A stretch of 64,000 nt of DNA from Hellea sp. (GCA_020629545.1 JAHDDC010000008.1:18592-82591), one strand, 5' to 3'. Counted from the stretch's first letter, positions 10,564-21,236 are shown. Notes: generated from the sequence alone by a model not told the origin. Translations and numbers: made by a program.

Positions 10564-12303
10564 ATGAGCCAAACCCCTTATATATTACTGGATGATCAAC
10601 TTGCAGGGAAAGCAAGATATTACGAAAGACCAATTGAAGTTGTCACCGTAACGGACCCATCAAAACTCTCTGCAGCATTTGAAAAGCTCCAGAAACATTT
10701 AGACAACGGCAAATATATAGCCGGCCATATTGGTTACGAGGCCGGCATGGTATTTGAGCCTAAACTTTCAAAATGCCTGAATCACCCGCCTAAAAACTAT
10801 CTCTTACAACTGGGCGTATTTGACGGCTTTGAACCGCGATATCCCGAGATACCCATAGAAACCATACCGCGCCTAGATCTCAAACCCGATTGGAGCGAGG
10901 CCGATTATCTGGCCCGCTTTGAAAAAGTCATCGCTTATATCAAAGCCGGCGATGTTTATCAGATAAATCTAACGTTTCCAATGCGATCACCCTATGATGG
11001 TTCGGCTCTATGTTTGTATGATACGTTGCGCGCCCGACAGCCTGTTCATTATGGGGGCGTTGTTGCATTGTCCGATACGCAAATCGTCACGTTTTCCCCA
11101 GAGCTATTTTTTGAAAAAGCGGGACATGATATTTCGATGCGCCCGATGAAAGGTACGATCAAGCGTCTGCCGGATCGGGAAGCTGATCTTGCCCAGCGCG
11201 AAGCGATGCGCGCAGACATAAAATCTCAGGCCGAAAACCTAATGATTGTTGACTTGCTCCGAAATGATCTTTCACGAATAGCTAAATCCGCTAGCGTAAA
11301 AGTACCTGAGCTGTTTTCACTTGAAACCTATCCCACTCTTCATCAAATGACGTCAAAAGTGACGGCGCAGCTATCTGATGATATTACAATCGCACAGCTA
11401 TTCAAAAGCCTATTCCCATGCGGGTCAGTAACCGGAGCCCCCAAAATCAGGGCTATGGAAATCATACACGAGTTGGAAGGATCAGAACGCGGGCCCTATT
11501 GTGGTTCTATCGGTTACATGGACCCGAACGGAGACGCCTGCTTCAATGTCGGAATTCGTACAGCGATCATAAATAACGGTACAATGCGATATCATGTCGG
11601 GAGCGGCGTTGTGCTCGATAGCGACGGGAAATCTGAATATGAAGAATGTTTGTTAAAGGCAAAAGTTCTGTCTGATATCCCAAGCCTGGTTGAAACTTTT
11701 CTCTGGGATCCGGACAAAGGTATAATTAATCGAAAACGTCATTTCGCGAGGCTGGCGTCCAGCGCGATGACCCTTGGTTATCCTTTTGATGAGATCGCCA
11801 TACAAACTGCGCTGCAAAAAATTTCGGCAAATGAACCCCAAAAATGCCGTTTGATCTTAAGTGAAAACGGGTCCCTTTCCATTGAGACCGACCCATATAT
11901 TCCGTTAAATTCGCCTGTGAAATTAGCCATATCCAAGCATGCATTATCTCTGGGTGTTCAAGAACATCGCCACAAAGTTCTCGCGCGGGACTTTTACGAC
12001 GGAGAACGAAACCGGGTAAAAGCATTAACCAGCGCAGATGAGGTCATTTTTCTCAATCAAGACAATGAAGTTTGCGAAGGCAGTTTCACATCAATCTTTG
12101 TCGAAAAAGACCAGCAATTATTTACACCTCCTCTTTCCAGCGGTCTACTGCCAGGCGTGCTTCGGGCTAAGCTCATTGAACTCGGTAAAGCCAAACGCAA
12201 AATATTGACGATTTCAGACCTGCAATCAGCGGATAAAATTTTTGTCGGAAATTCGATGCGTGGCCTAACGCCAGCAAGCTTTATCAACTTCGACCTGTAT
12301 TAA
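10564..12303 (+). CDS. pabB: Fused aminodeoxychorismate synthase component I / 4-amino-4-deoxychorismate lyase (PabB-PabC)
   Basis: Chorismate-binding domain (DVYQINLTFPM...MIVDLLRNDLSRIAK...GSVTGAPKIRAMEIIHELE) followed by class IV aminotransferase-like domain (DEVIFLNQDNEVCEGSFTSIFV). Confidence 0.92.
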   Translation: MSQTPYILLDDQLAGKARYYERPIEVVTVTDPSKLSAAFEKLQKHLDNGKYIAGHIGYEAGMVFEPKLSKCLNHPPKNYLLQLGVFDGFEPRYPEIPIETIPRLDLKPDWSEADYLARFEKVIAYIKAGDVYQINLTFPMRSPYDGSALCLYDTLRARQPVHYGGVVALSDTQIVTFSPELFFEKAGHDISMRPMKGTIKRLPDREADLAQREAMRADIKSQAENLMIVDLLRNDLSRIAKSASVKVPELFSLETYPTLHQMTSKVTAQLSDDITIAQLFKSLFPCGSVTGAPKIRAMEIIHELEGSERGPYCGSIGYMDPNGDACFNVGIRTAIINNGTMRYHVGSGVVLDSDGKSEYEECLLKAKVLSDIPSLVETFLWDPDKGIINRKRHFARLASSAMTLGYPFDEIAIQTALQKISANEPQKCRLILSENGSLSIETDPYIPLNSPVKLAISKHALSLGVQEHRHKVLARDFYDGERNRVKALTSADEVIFLNQDNEVCEGSFTSIFVEKDQQLFTPPLSSGLLPGVLRAKLIELGKAKRKILTISDLQSADKIFVGNSMRGLTPASFINFDLY

Positions 12304-12376
12304 ACTGGAAATTCATTTGCTCTGATCAGTCCGAATTCCTATATGGAGTTATCAGACACATCCAGGAGGACGATAC

Positions 12377-13552
12377 GTGGCCGGACAACTCAGTACTTTA
12401 CAATATCTGGACAAAGCCCTTGGGGGTCTAAGAGAGCTTGGCCTTCTCAAAGGACAGAGTGACCCCGTGCCAATCGTAACTCTACTGGATCAAATTTCGG
12501 ACCTTGACGAGACCAAGGTGACAGCCATCGCCAGAACACTCAATCAAGCATCTTATTTTAATGAGGTTGTTCGCGAACAGGTTTCAGGAATCAAAGTCGC
12601 CGACAGATATGAAGCGATTACGACAGCGTTTAATTCTATTCGCGATGACAGTAAGGCTCTTGTTGACCAATATGCTGACGGTAAAATCGGCACGATGGAA
12701 AAAGTCTCTAATGCTTGGATGAAAATGCGGCGCGGGACGATCGCCTCACGATTTGAAAAAATCAAAGATGTTTACAAAGATGTTACCGAAGAGACGTCCA
12801 ATCAAATCGAACGAGAGCAGCTTATTCTTGAAGCCTATATGGATTTTCGCGGTGCAATGAAGAACGCAGAAGTTTTATCATTTGACGTATTACAAAAGGC
12901 CGAAGCCGAATTGTCCAAAGCCAAAGATGCGGTTGGCGAAGCAGTCGCCGCTGTTGAAGCCTATACAGGCGACGACCAGACCGAGCGCGCAACGCTTGAG
13001 CTTGACAGAGATGAAAAGCTTCGGATGCTTCAGACAGGCGATAAACGCTATCAGGTCGCCAAGGATTTGTCCGATAACCTTACTGTTGGATATAACACAT
13101 CTGAAGTCGTGATGGCGCGACTAGTACAAACTAAAAATGCCAAGGAACGGGTCTACGCTCAGAGTATATCATTCTTTAGTACTAATGAGGTTGTCCTGAC
13201 GGCGCTGAGCGCCACACTCACGGGCATGCATGGCCTTCACGAAAGCACACAAACTTTGGAGGCCATGAAAAAAGGCGTCAATGATAGCCTGGAAGTCCTC
13301 GCAGAAGTTGGAGACAAAGTTCAGGAAGCCGCAGTTCGTTCAGGATATGGTCCGACCGTATCTGCAGCAGCCGTCAAAAAGTTACTCGACTCCGTAATTG
13401 CCTATCAGGAACGCAGCCATGAAATCATTGCTGAAATGCGGACCTTGGCGACCGAAAACTCTAAGGAAATTCGTGTCATTGTTGAAGATGGAAAGCGCCG
13501 TCTTGCAAGACTTGCGGAAACCGGCGCATCATCAACGCTGCTCCTTGACTAG
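12377..13552 (+). CDS. Predicted coiled-coil protein of unknown function, possibly TelA-like (GTG start, SD aggagga)
   Basis: 391 aa, mostly helical/charged; C-terminal region faintly resembles TelA-type toxic-anion-resistance proteins; no family-specific motif confirmed. Confidence 0.7.
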   Translation: MAGQLSTLQYLDKALGGLRELGLLKGQSDPVPIVTLLDQISDLDETKVTAIARTLNQASYFNEVVREQVSGIKVADRYEAITTAFNSIRDDSKALVDQYADGKIGTMEKVSNAWMKMRRGTIASRFEKIKDVYKDVTEETSNQIEREQLILEAYMDFRGAMKNAEVLSFDVLQKAEAELSKAKDAVGEAVAAVEAYTGDDQTERATLELDRDEKLRMLQTGDKRYQVAKDLSDNLTVGYNTSEVVMARLVQTKNAKERVYAQSISFFSTNEVVLTALSATLTGMHGLHESTQTLEAMKKGVNDSLEVLAEVGDKVQEAAVRSGYGPTVSAAAVKKLLDSVIAYQERSHEIIAEMRTLATENSKEIRVIVEDGKRRLARLAETGASSTLLLD

Positions 13553-13571
13553 CTGCGGCTCCATTTAGACG

Positions 13572-14558
13572 ATGGTAAATACTGGCGATATTCACGAAGC
13601 TGATCAATCGGCGAAACGTGCCGCGGACGCGCTTAAGTCCGACGAGAAACTTGATGACGTCATGCTGGCAATGGATGTCGTTGATACTTTGCGTCATGAA
13701 AGGCTCATGGTTGAAAAAGAGCTTTCAAGCGAAGACCGCCGCGAAGCTCTTATTACCCGGTTAAAAGATATTTATCGGGCCCAAGGCATCGATGTACCGG
13801 ACGATGTTTTAATGGACGGCGTACTGGCCCTAGAAGAGCAGCGCTTTGTTTATGACCCGCCCCAAAAAGGCCTAGGTCGCTCGCTTGCGACTTTCTATGT
13901 GAACCGGCGCAAATGGCTCCCTTTATTTTATACTTTTGCATTTATTCTGGGCGGCGCATCGGCGATCAATTATTTTGGTTTTGAAAGACCTCAACGTCTT
14001 GAGGCTCAAAAAACAGAACGTCTTTTATCAAAGACTTTGCCCGATAAACTTTCAACAGCCCATCAAGACGCCATAAATATTGCAGCTACCGATGGCATCA
14101 AAGCGCGCGCTAATGATCTTTATAATCTCGCTGACGACGCGATCAAAAACAAAGATGCAAAACAAGCCGAAAAATATACTAATGATCTTATGGACCTGAC
14201 CAGCGATCTTTCTCAACGCTATACGCTGCGTGTTGTATCACGGCCAGGTGAATATAGCGGCGTATTTCGGATTAATGAGGACGGCGCAAATGCGGTGCGA
14301 AATTACTATCTAATCGTAGAAGGGATTACGCCCTCTGGCGAAAGAGCCAAGGTTTTGATCAATAGTGAAGAAGACCAGAAAACACGGCGAACCCAAATTT
14401 GGGGCGTACGTGTCCCCGAAGCCGTTTTTAATCGCGTTGCTGCGGACAAAAAAGACGATCAAATCATTCAAAACGCTATCATCGGTGAAAAACAGCGCGG
14501 CCATACTGAACCTGATTATGACATAGAGACGTCCGGCGGACTCATTCTGGATTGGTAA
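13572..14558 (+). CDS. DUF6384-like membrane-anchored protein of unknown function
   Basis: DDVMLAMDVVDTLRHERLMVEKELSS...LITRLKDIYRAQGIDVPDDVLMDGVLALEEQRFVYDPP; one TM segment (WLPLFYTFAFILGGASAINYF). Family name is from memory. Confidence 0.65.
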   Translation: MVNTGDIHEADQSAKRAADALKSDEKLDDVMLAMDVVDTLRHERLMVEKELSSEDRREALITRLKDIYRAQGIDVPDDVLMDGVLALEEQRFVYDPPQKGLGRSLATFYVNRRKWLPLFYTFAFILGGASAINYFGFERPQRLEAQKTERLLSKTLPDKLSTAHQDAINIAATDGIKARANDLYNLADDAIKNKDAKQAEKYTNDLMDLTSDLSQRYTLRVVSRPGEYSGVFRINEDGANAVRNYYLIVEGITPSGERAKVLINSEEDQKTRRTQIWGVRVPEAVFNRVAADKKDDQIIQNAIIGEKQRGHTEPDYDIETSGGLILDW

Positions 14559-14559
14559 A

Positions 14560-16041
14560 ATGAATAGCGGTCTTCATACATTACACAAAATTGATCAGGC
14601 AATTGTCAAAGCGAGACAATCTGTTTCTGAAGCTGCCAAGCTTCCGCGTGAGGCTGCCGAAGCTATGGTCGATATTCGCCGCCAGCAAACCTTAGCCTAT
14701 GACAAAATCGCCAAAGAACGGCTTGAGCTTATCGAGGACGGGGACGCCGGCGATCTGGGTTATGTCGACCGCAAGGCTGCGAAGCTATTGCAAGAGCATG
14801 AAAAAGCTGAAGCTAAAATTGTTTCTAAACTCAATAAAGCGGTCGTCAAAATAGAGAAACTTGAATCGGATCGCCGCTCAGCAGAGACAAAAGTGGCAAA
14901 AGCCGTCGATGCTTATGACAAAGCCGCAGCCGCCGCGGAAAAAGAAATCCTCAAGGACCCTGATTATATGACAGCACTCGACCGTGTTGAAAATGCAGAG
15001 AGCACAGTCATTCGCGCCAGCCAAAAACTTGAACTCGCCCGGGCAGACGAAGTCGAGAAAGGTGCGCCCTATCGGCAAGATCCTCTTTTCACTTATCTGC
15101 AGAAGCGAGAATATGGTACAAAAAATGCCAAAGGTTGGTTCCTAACCAAATGGCTGGATAGTTGGGTAGCCTCAATTATCAAATATCGTGATGTAGCCGT
15201 GGATTATCAACGCCTGCGTGCCATTCCTCAACGTCTCGAAAACCATGTGAAGGCATTGGAAAACCGCGTCGAAGAATCGCGGAACTCTCTTGAAAAGCTT
15301 GAAGACGATATATTGGAGCGCAAAGGCGTAACAGCCCTTCATAAAGCGTCATTATCTGAACAGAAAAAACTGGAATCAATAGACGAGAAAATCATAGCCG
15401 CCGAACGGCAACACGCAGAGCTGCGCGATGAACATCATAAAATGGCGTCAGGCGAAACCGGTCCTGTTCGAGATGCGATCAATATTTTGTCTGAGGCTCT
15501 AACCCGGTTTAAAATCAGTGATCTTAGACGGCTCGCCTCACAAACAACAAGCCGCTCGGATGATCATGCCATTGAGGAAATCATTGATCTATCGCGCGCT
15601 GTCGATGCGATGGAAGATGACCAAAAGGAAGCCAAAAATTTGATCCGTAAGTATGAGCGAACCTTGCGTGAGCTCGAAGAAATTCGCCGCCGCTTTAAGT
15701 CTCGGCGCTATGACGCACCCTCTTCTGTATTCGATGGCGACTTGGTTGGCGCCTTATTGCTGCGAGTACTGGCTGGCGCCATTGACGGCAATAGTTTGTG
15801 GCGACAAATCGAACGCGCTCAAAGAACAACCCGGCGATATTCGGATAATGATTTTGGCGGAATCGACTGGACAGAAGGGCTGCGATTACCCCGAAGTTCT
15901 GGCCGAACCCGTAGAAGCCCACGCGTTAGAACCTCTATTCCCCGTATGCCGCGTACAAGTCTACCACGTATGCCAAGGTCATCAGGGCGCCGCTCTTCTG
16001 GCGGGCGTTCAGGGGGTTTCAGAACCGGGGGCGGTTTTTAG
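14560..16041 (+). CDS. Long coiled-coil protein with Arg/Ser/Gly-rich disordered C-terminus, unknown function
   Basis: 493 aa, heptad-like charged segments; tail RSSGRTRRSPRVRTSIPRMPRTSLPRMPRSSGRRSSGGRSGGFRTGGGF; 2-nt gap from upstream gene. Confidence 0.75.
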   Translation: MNSGLHTLHKIDQAIVKARQSVSEAAKLPREAAEAMVDIRRQQTLAYDKIAKERLELIEDGDAGDLGYVDRKAAKLLQEHEKAEAKIVSKLNKAVVKIEKLESDRRSAETKVAKAVDAYDKAAAAAEKEILKDPDYMTALDRVENAESTVIRASQKLELARADEVEKGAPYRQDPLFTYLQKREYGTKNAKGWFLTKWLDSWVASIIKYRDVAVDYQRLRAIPQRLENHVKALENRVEESRNSLEKLEDDILERKGVTALHKASLSEQKKLESIDEKIIAAERQHAELRDEHHKMASGETGPVRDAINILSEALTRFKISDLRRLASQTTSRSDDHAIEEIIDLSRAVDAMEDDQKEAKNLIRKYERTLRELEEIRRRFKSRRYDAPSSVFDGDLVGALLLRVLAGAIDGNSLWRQIERAQRTTRRYSDNDFGGIDWTEGLRLPRSSGRTRRSPRVRTSIPRMPRTSLPRMPRSSGRRSSGGRSGGFRTGGGF

Positions 16042-16919
16042 GGTAAATTCTCACGCAGTCTGTTGAGATTACTTTGAGCTTTGACGTGAAAAACCGGACT
16101 AATTTCAAGAGCTTTTGAAAACAGTCTCTCAGCCAATGAAAATTGACCTCGTTTCATGGCAACATATCCAGCATCATTGACGATATTGGCACCCTGCGCC
16201 TCGTCAATATTTTCGAGGGCTAACTCCAAATCTCCCAGTAACATATGACTCATACGGAGATTATTGTCGTATATTTTCGTCTTTGAACTAATGTCGGTCG
16301 CTTGAATAAATTTATCCCGTGCCTCTTTAAAACGGCCCTGCAACAAGAGAGACATTCCCATATTGTTAATTGTCCCGGATCGACTACTTCCCGTGTTTAA
16401 CGCGGTAACATAAGCACTAAGGGCCTCCATCCATTCTTCGCGACCATCGTGCCATTGGCCTTTCGCATTCCAAATGCGGCCGTCTTCCGGACTCAAAACA
16501 AGGCCTTCGTTCAGCGCCTTTTCAACATCTTCATATCGATTTGTATAAATACCAGATAAGGTGCGGCCAATTTCAATATCTTTGAGCTTAAGTTCATCGT
16601 CCCAACTTATTGTCTCGTCCCAAAAAATCGAAGCAGCCTGTGAATACTGTCCCAGGGCGAGATAACAATTAGCCGAACCTAGTTTAGCGAACTCGTCATT
16701 CGGATCGAACGCCGTTAGGCGACTATATTCTTTTAGAGCATCAGCAAATTGTTCGTCCTCAAAAAGTCCCTCAGCAAGCTCTAATACATCTTTGGGGACG
16801 AAAGGATCAGATTTAATCTGTGTTACGGGTTGAATTTCAACCGGTGTTACTTTCACCGCTGATGTCGATGCACAGGCGCTTAGAACCAGGCCACTTATCA
16901 GGAGCAACGCTAATCGCAT
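16038..16919 (-). CDS. tadD: TPR-repeat lipoprotein, TadD-like pilus assembly protein
   Basis: Lipobox LVLSACAS; TPR motifs (FADALKEYSRLTAFDPNDEFAKLGSANCYLALGQYSQAA); downstream of tadC. Confidence 0.82.
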   Translation of the reverse strand: MRLALLLISGLVLSACASTSAVKVTPVEIQPVTQIKSDPFVPKDVLELAEGLFEDEQFADALKEYSRLTAFDPNDEFAKLGSANCYLALGQYSQAASIFWDETISWDDELKLKDIEIGRTLSGIYTNRYEDVEKALNEGLVLSPEDGRIWNAKGQWHDGREEWMEALSAYVTALNTGSSRSGTINNMGMSLLLQGRFKEARDKFIQATDISSKTKIYDNNLRMSHMLLGDLELALENIDEAQGANIVNDAGYVAMKRGQFSLAERLFSKALEISPVFHVKAQSNLNRLRENLP

Positions 16920-17845
16920 TACCCAAGGCCTTCTGCCAAACGAATACCAGCTGGTATCAGCAACATGGCCATGATTGATGGGAATATAAAAACAATCAAG
17001 GGAACCGTCAATTTTGCCGGCAGCGCCATCGCTTTCTCTTCTGCTCTCATCATCCGTTTATTACGCATTTCCTCTGCAAACGTCCGGAGTGATTTCCCGA
17101 GACTAGCTCCCATTTGCTCAGCCTGACGCAACATCACAGCAAGTGCTTTGGCTTCCTCCAGATTGACCCTGGTTGCAAAGTTTAACATGCCGGCGTGTCG
17201 TTCCCGTCCCGCTCTGAGCTCCATATTCAGTATATCCAGATTAATTTTGAGCGGAGGATTACGGGCCCCAATCTCCTCAGCCACACGCAATAACGCAGCG
17301 TCCATTCCCAGGCCTGCCTCGATGGAGGCCACAGTAAGATCAAGCATATCAGGAAAGCCGCGCCTGATCAAAGTTGTACGGCGATTTTCAAGAATTCTCA
17401 AAACCAGTTGCGGTAATAGGAGACCCGCTAAGATTAACGCACAACTGATCCCGATTAACGTATTTTGCTCCATATCATTGAAGAAAAACGACCAACCAAG
17501 CATAAAGACAAACAGCGGAACAACTAAACACAAAATTCGAACGGCATAAAAGTATTTTACTGTGCCCGTCCCATAAAAACCCGCTCTTGCGAGGCGCGCC
17601 CGAATTTTGGACACTTCTTCTTCATCGGGCAATGTCAGATGACTAGCAAAACTGTCAAAAGCCTGGTTATGTTTAAGAATGGAATCATTTCCATCTGCGT
17701 TCCAACGACCTTCAAGTCGGGATTTGATCAAACGGCTATCCGCAATGGCATCTCGGATCGCCAAAAAGATCAATACGATTGCAATCGCCACGAAGACAAT
17801 CGCAACAACAATCATTAAATTATTCGTCGAGAAAGGTAACGTCAT
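16919..17845 (-). CDS. tadC: Type II secretion F-domain protein TadC
   Basis: GFPDMLDLTVASIEAGLGMDAALLRVAEE...LKINLDILNMELRAGRERHAGMLNFATR; membrane segments. Confidence 0.9.
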   Translation of the reverse strand: MTLPFSTNNLMIVVAIVFVAIAIVLIFLAIRDAIADSRLIKSRLEGRWNADGNDSILKHNQAFDSFASHLTLPDEEEVSKIRARLARAGFYGTGTVKYFYAVRILCLVVPLFVFMLGWSFFFNDMEQNTLIGISCALILAGLLLPQLVLRILENRRTTLIRRGFPDMLDLTVASIEAGLGMDAALLRVAEEIGARNPPLKINLDILNMELRAGRERHAGMLNFATRVNLEEAKALAVMLRQAEQMGASLGKSLRTFAEEMRNKRMMRAEEKAMALPAKLTVPLIVFIFPSIMAMLLIPAGIRLAEGLG

Positions 17846-17849
17846 CTGT

Positions 17850-18812
17850 CTATATCTTAAAATTAATCATGCGGTTCATGATCACATTTCCTATTACCAT
17901 CCATCCAATTATCCCCCAAAAAGCCTTAGTCATAATTGGACGGTCCGAAACGTCCCCATAAAAATCCGGCGCGACGAGTTGAATTACAAAGAACAGACAA
18001 ATCGGGGCAGCATTGAGAATGAGTGCGGACGCACGGCCCTCCGAAGAAGCCGCTTTAACCTTAAGGCGCATCCTTTGTCGTGAACGGATTGTATCGGCGT
18101 TGGACTCTAGAAGTTCAGCCAGATTACCACCTGTTTTTTCCTGTAGACGAATCATCGCAGCAAATAGGTCAAAATCATCTTGTCCGACACGGTCCGCCAT
18201 TCGTTGCACAGCCGTGCTTACCGTTCCGCCAAAACTGACTTCATCACTAGCCATAGCAAACTCTGACCCAATCGGATCAGCCATCTCTTTTCCGACTAAT
18301 GCTAATGCGACTGGTACCGGATGCCCGGCTTTTAAAGACCGAATGATGACATCCAGTGCGTCCGGTAATTGTCGTGTTGCTTTACTTCTTCTGCGGTTCC
18401 TTAGAATAACAACCACAAGAATGGGTAGTAGAACACCGACCACACAAAATAGGCTCGCATATAAGACAGAATTCTGTAGCAAATAGGCGATAATAGATAC
18501 GGCTAGGCCTGAAAGAGCCATTACGCCGTATATACCATAGGATCCAAGCGGTAGACCTGATTGTAAGACTATCTTTCCGATCTGATAGTTTATACTTTGC
18601 AGGCGACCATCGCGATTAAGTCCTCGATCATGGCGCATTAACGCCAGCAGAGATTCCGGCGTCTCCCCGGCTTTTTGTTTTTTATCATGCTTGTTGGCGT
18701 GGGCGTGACGTTTTCTATATTCCAGACCTGCGCCAAGCAGGGCTTGCAAAGCTAGGAAAGCCGAGCAAAAGATCAAAAAATAAAGAACTATGGATTGGGA
18801 CGCGCTCGACAT
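17850..18812 (-). CDS. tadB: Type II secretion F-domain protein TadB
   Basis: QLPDALDVIIRSLKAGHPVPVALALVGKEMADPIGSEFAMASDEVSFG; adjacent to tadC/tadA. Confidence 0.9.
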   Translation of the reverse strand: MSSASQSIVLYFLIFCSAFLALQALLGAGLEYRKRHAHANKHDKKQKAGETPESLLALMRHDRGLNRDGRLQSINYQIGKIVLQSGLPLGSYGIYGVMALSGLAVSIIAYLLQNSVLYASLFCVVGVLLPILVVVILRNRRRSKATRQLPDALDVIIRSLKAGHPVPVALALVGKEMADPIGSEFAMASDEVSFGGTVSTAVQRMADRVGQDDFDLFAAMIRLQEKTGGNLAELLESNADTIRSRQRMRLKVKAASSEGRASALILNAAPICLFFVIQLVAPDFYGDVSDRPIMTKAFWGIIGWMVIGNVIMNRMINFKI

Positions 18813-18817
18813 GTCAT

Positions 18818-20320
18818 TTACACGCGCTCTTGAATAGATTGCTCATAAACTCGCCCAACAGGAAGAACCTTGGGTTCAAATAGACCATCCGGGAGATTGA
18901 TACTCTTCGTGATAATTTCACCCAAACATTTCGGCCGAATGCCCGTTGCGCGAAATTCACCGATAACCTCGTGTTCAGGTCCAGTTCCGGTTCGCGTATA
19001 ATTGAAGATTTCCTGCATTTGGATTATCGCACCCTCCATCCCGGTTATCTCGGAAACAGATGTTATCTTCCGCTGTCCATCCGAAAGACGCACAGCCTGA
19101 ACAATAAGACCAACAGCGCTGGCTATTTGTCCGGCAACAGCTTCGGGTGTGATTTTCATGTCGCCCATTGCGACCATCTGCTCAAGCCGCGTAATCGCGT
19201 CTCTTGGCGTATTGGCATGAAGTGTCGCCATTGACCCTTCGTGACCCGTATTCATGGCCTGGAGCATATCGAAAGCTTCTTCGCCGCGAACCTCACCTAA
19301 TATAACACGGTCCGGCCGCATACGAAGCGCATTCTTAACCAGTTCTCGCTGCCGGATTTCGCCCTTGCCTTCAATATTCGGCGGACGCGTTTCCATTCTC
19401 GCAACATGGGGTTGTTGCAGCTGAAGCTCAGCCGCATCTTCAATTGTGATCAAACGTTCTTTGTGACTAATCGATTGTGACAATGCATTGAGCAATGTAG
19501 TTTTTCCGGACCCGGTGCCGCCTGAAATTAGAATTGTAACTTTAGCTTTGCATGCAGCCCATAAAAACTGGGCAACAACATCAGGAACAGCCCCGAATTC
19601 GACCAGTTTATCAAGCGTAAAAGGTTTCTTAGAGAACTTTCGAATTGAGACCAATGGACCGTCAACAGCAATCGGTGCAACAGCAACATTCACACGACTA
19701 CCATCTAACAAACGGGCATCCGTCATGGGTTGACTTTCATCAACGCGTCTACCGACCGTGGCTACAATTCTATTGATTATCCGAAGAAGGTGTGGCTCAT
19801 CGGCAAACTTTACACCGCTGAGTTCGAGTTCTCCTCCGCGTTCAACATAAACTTGCTTGTGAGTATTGATTAAAATGTCGGAAACCGAGTCGTCTTTAAG
19901 TAACTCCTCGAGAGGCCCAAGACCGACCATTTCGTCGATAACTCCGTGAACGAGATCGTCAAATTGCTGTCTGTTCAGTTTGAGATCTTCTTTGCTGGCA
20001 AGATCACGAACAACGACGCTAACGCGTCTTGTCATTTCCCGTTCGTCAAGACCATCAAGTTGGGTAAGATCTATTTCGTCTAACAACTTCCCGTGAAGAT
20101 AGATCTTTGTTTCAAGCGCCTTGGCTTTTTCCTTTTCACTACGAGGCGTCTTCATTTTTCGCCGGTCAACTCTGGCAGGTTTCGTTTCAGTGCTGTCTAC
20201 AGCTTCGATCAAATCTTCTGGACCTTTTCCAACAGTCTTTTCTATCGGAATAGATTGTTGTTCAGACACATAGCGCGGTGTTTCAGACTTAATTATTTTA
20301 GAAAAGCGTCCCATCCGCAA
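18818..20320 (-). CDS. cpaF: CpaF/TadA family secretion ATPase
   Basis: Walker [85 protein letters not shown]. Confidence 0.95.
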   Translation of the reverse strand: MRMGRFSKIIKSETPRYVSEQQSIPIEKTVGKGPEDLIEAVDSTETKPARVDRRKMKTPRSEKEKAKALETKIYLHGKLLDEIDLTQLDGLDEREMTRRVSVVVRDLASKEDLKLNRQQFDDLVHGVIDEMVGLGPLEELLKDDSVSDILINTHKQVYVERGGELELSGVKFADEPHLLRIINRIVATVGRRVDESQPMTDARLLDGSRVNVAVAPIAVDGPLVSIRKFSKKPFTLDKLVEFGAVPDVVAQFLWAACKAKVTILISGGTGSGKTTLLNALSQSISHKERLITIEDAAELQLQQPHVARMETRPPNIEGKGEIRQRELVKNALRMRPDRVILGEVRGEEAFDMLQAMNTGHEGSMATLHANTPRDAITRLEQMVAMGDMKITPEAVAGQIASAVGLIVQAVRLSDGQRKITSVSEITGMEGAIIQMQEIFNYTRTGTGPEHEVIGEFRATGIRPKCLGEIITKSINLPDGLFEPKVLPVGRVYEQSIQERV

Positions 20321-20372
20321 AGCCTATTATATTATTGTGTCAAACCGGTTGAAAAACAGGGTTAATATGAAT

Positions 20373-21236
20373 TTAAAAAGCGCTCGCTTCACGCTCTCGT
20401 CGAGCCAAAGCAACTGACGTCCACTCGGAGAAAAGTTCGTTCGCATCTCGCACAAATCGCGTTTCTTTGGAGGCAGCACCGATTGGCATACCCCTATTAA
20501 TTGCCTCACGTATGCTGTCCAAATTTGCCGGAAACGTCGGTAAATAAGATACGCCCAGAGCCCGCTCCGCATCGGAAAGTTTCAGGCTGTTTCGAAAGGA
20601 ACGTCTTTCGACTTTGTTGAGGATGAATTCTATGTCTGCTAACTCATCAATGGCCTTTAATAGCGCCTGACGTTTTTGACTGGCGAGATGAAGGCCAGGC
20701 ACAGTCAGCTCAGTTATCATTGCAACTTTGTCAGCTGCGCCTATTGCGGCATGCGTCCAAGGCATCCATATACGCGGTACATCCAAGACTATATTGTTAA
20801 AGTTCTGGCTGACTAAATCTAAAAACGTGAGAACAGTTTCCGGCCTCGCCGCGTCATTACCTCCAAGACAATTTGGCAATGACATGACATAAAATCCGAA
20901 AGCTGTTTCAGAAACGACCCGCTCCATAAACGCGTTATCGATAACCGAGGGATCTTGTTTAAATTCTTCCAGCGTTACCTTGGGCCGCGCATCCAAATAC
21001 TGAGAAATAGAACAGTTTTCAAAATCTAAAGACAATAATAAGGTCTTTTGTTTGGAAGCATGTTTTACATTAGCGAGAAAGTAAGCGAGCTGGATCGCCG
21101 TCGTCGTTACACCGACTCCGCCTGTCGCGCCGAGAATAGCATAGATCAGGGCATCGACGTTGAAATCGTCATACCCTGTTTGGGGTATGACAAGATCATC
21201 ATGCAACATATGGATGTTTTCAGCGATTTGACCCAT
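20373..21236 (-). CDS. CpaE/TadZ-like ParA-superfamily protein, short form with atypical P-loop
   Basis: ILGATGGVGVTTTAIQLAYFLA; tad locus position; no N-terminal receiver-like domain. Confidence 0.82.
   Translation of the reverse strand: MGQIAENIHMLHDDLVIPQTGYDDFNVDALIYAILGATGGVGVTTTAIQLAYFLANVKHASKQKTLLLSLDFENCSISQYLDARPKVTLEEFKQDPSVIDNAFMERVVSETAFGFYVMSLPNCLGGNDAARPETVLTFLDLVSQNFNNIVLDVPRIWMPWTHAAIGAADKVAMITELTVPGLHLASQKRQALLKAIDELADIEFILNKVERRSFRNSLKLSDAERALGVSYLPTFPANLDSIREAINRGMPIGAASKETRFVRDANELFSEWTSVALARREREASAF

Noticed and set aside
12377-16041. Phage or defence island interpretation of the three-gene locus
   Set aside because: No integrase, nuclease, NTPase or structural phage motifs; flanked by housekeeping and tad genes
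18013-18486. 157-aa plus-strand ORF opposite tadB
   Set aside because: Shadow ORF; Arg/Ser/Thr-rich translation typical of an antisense frame
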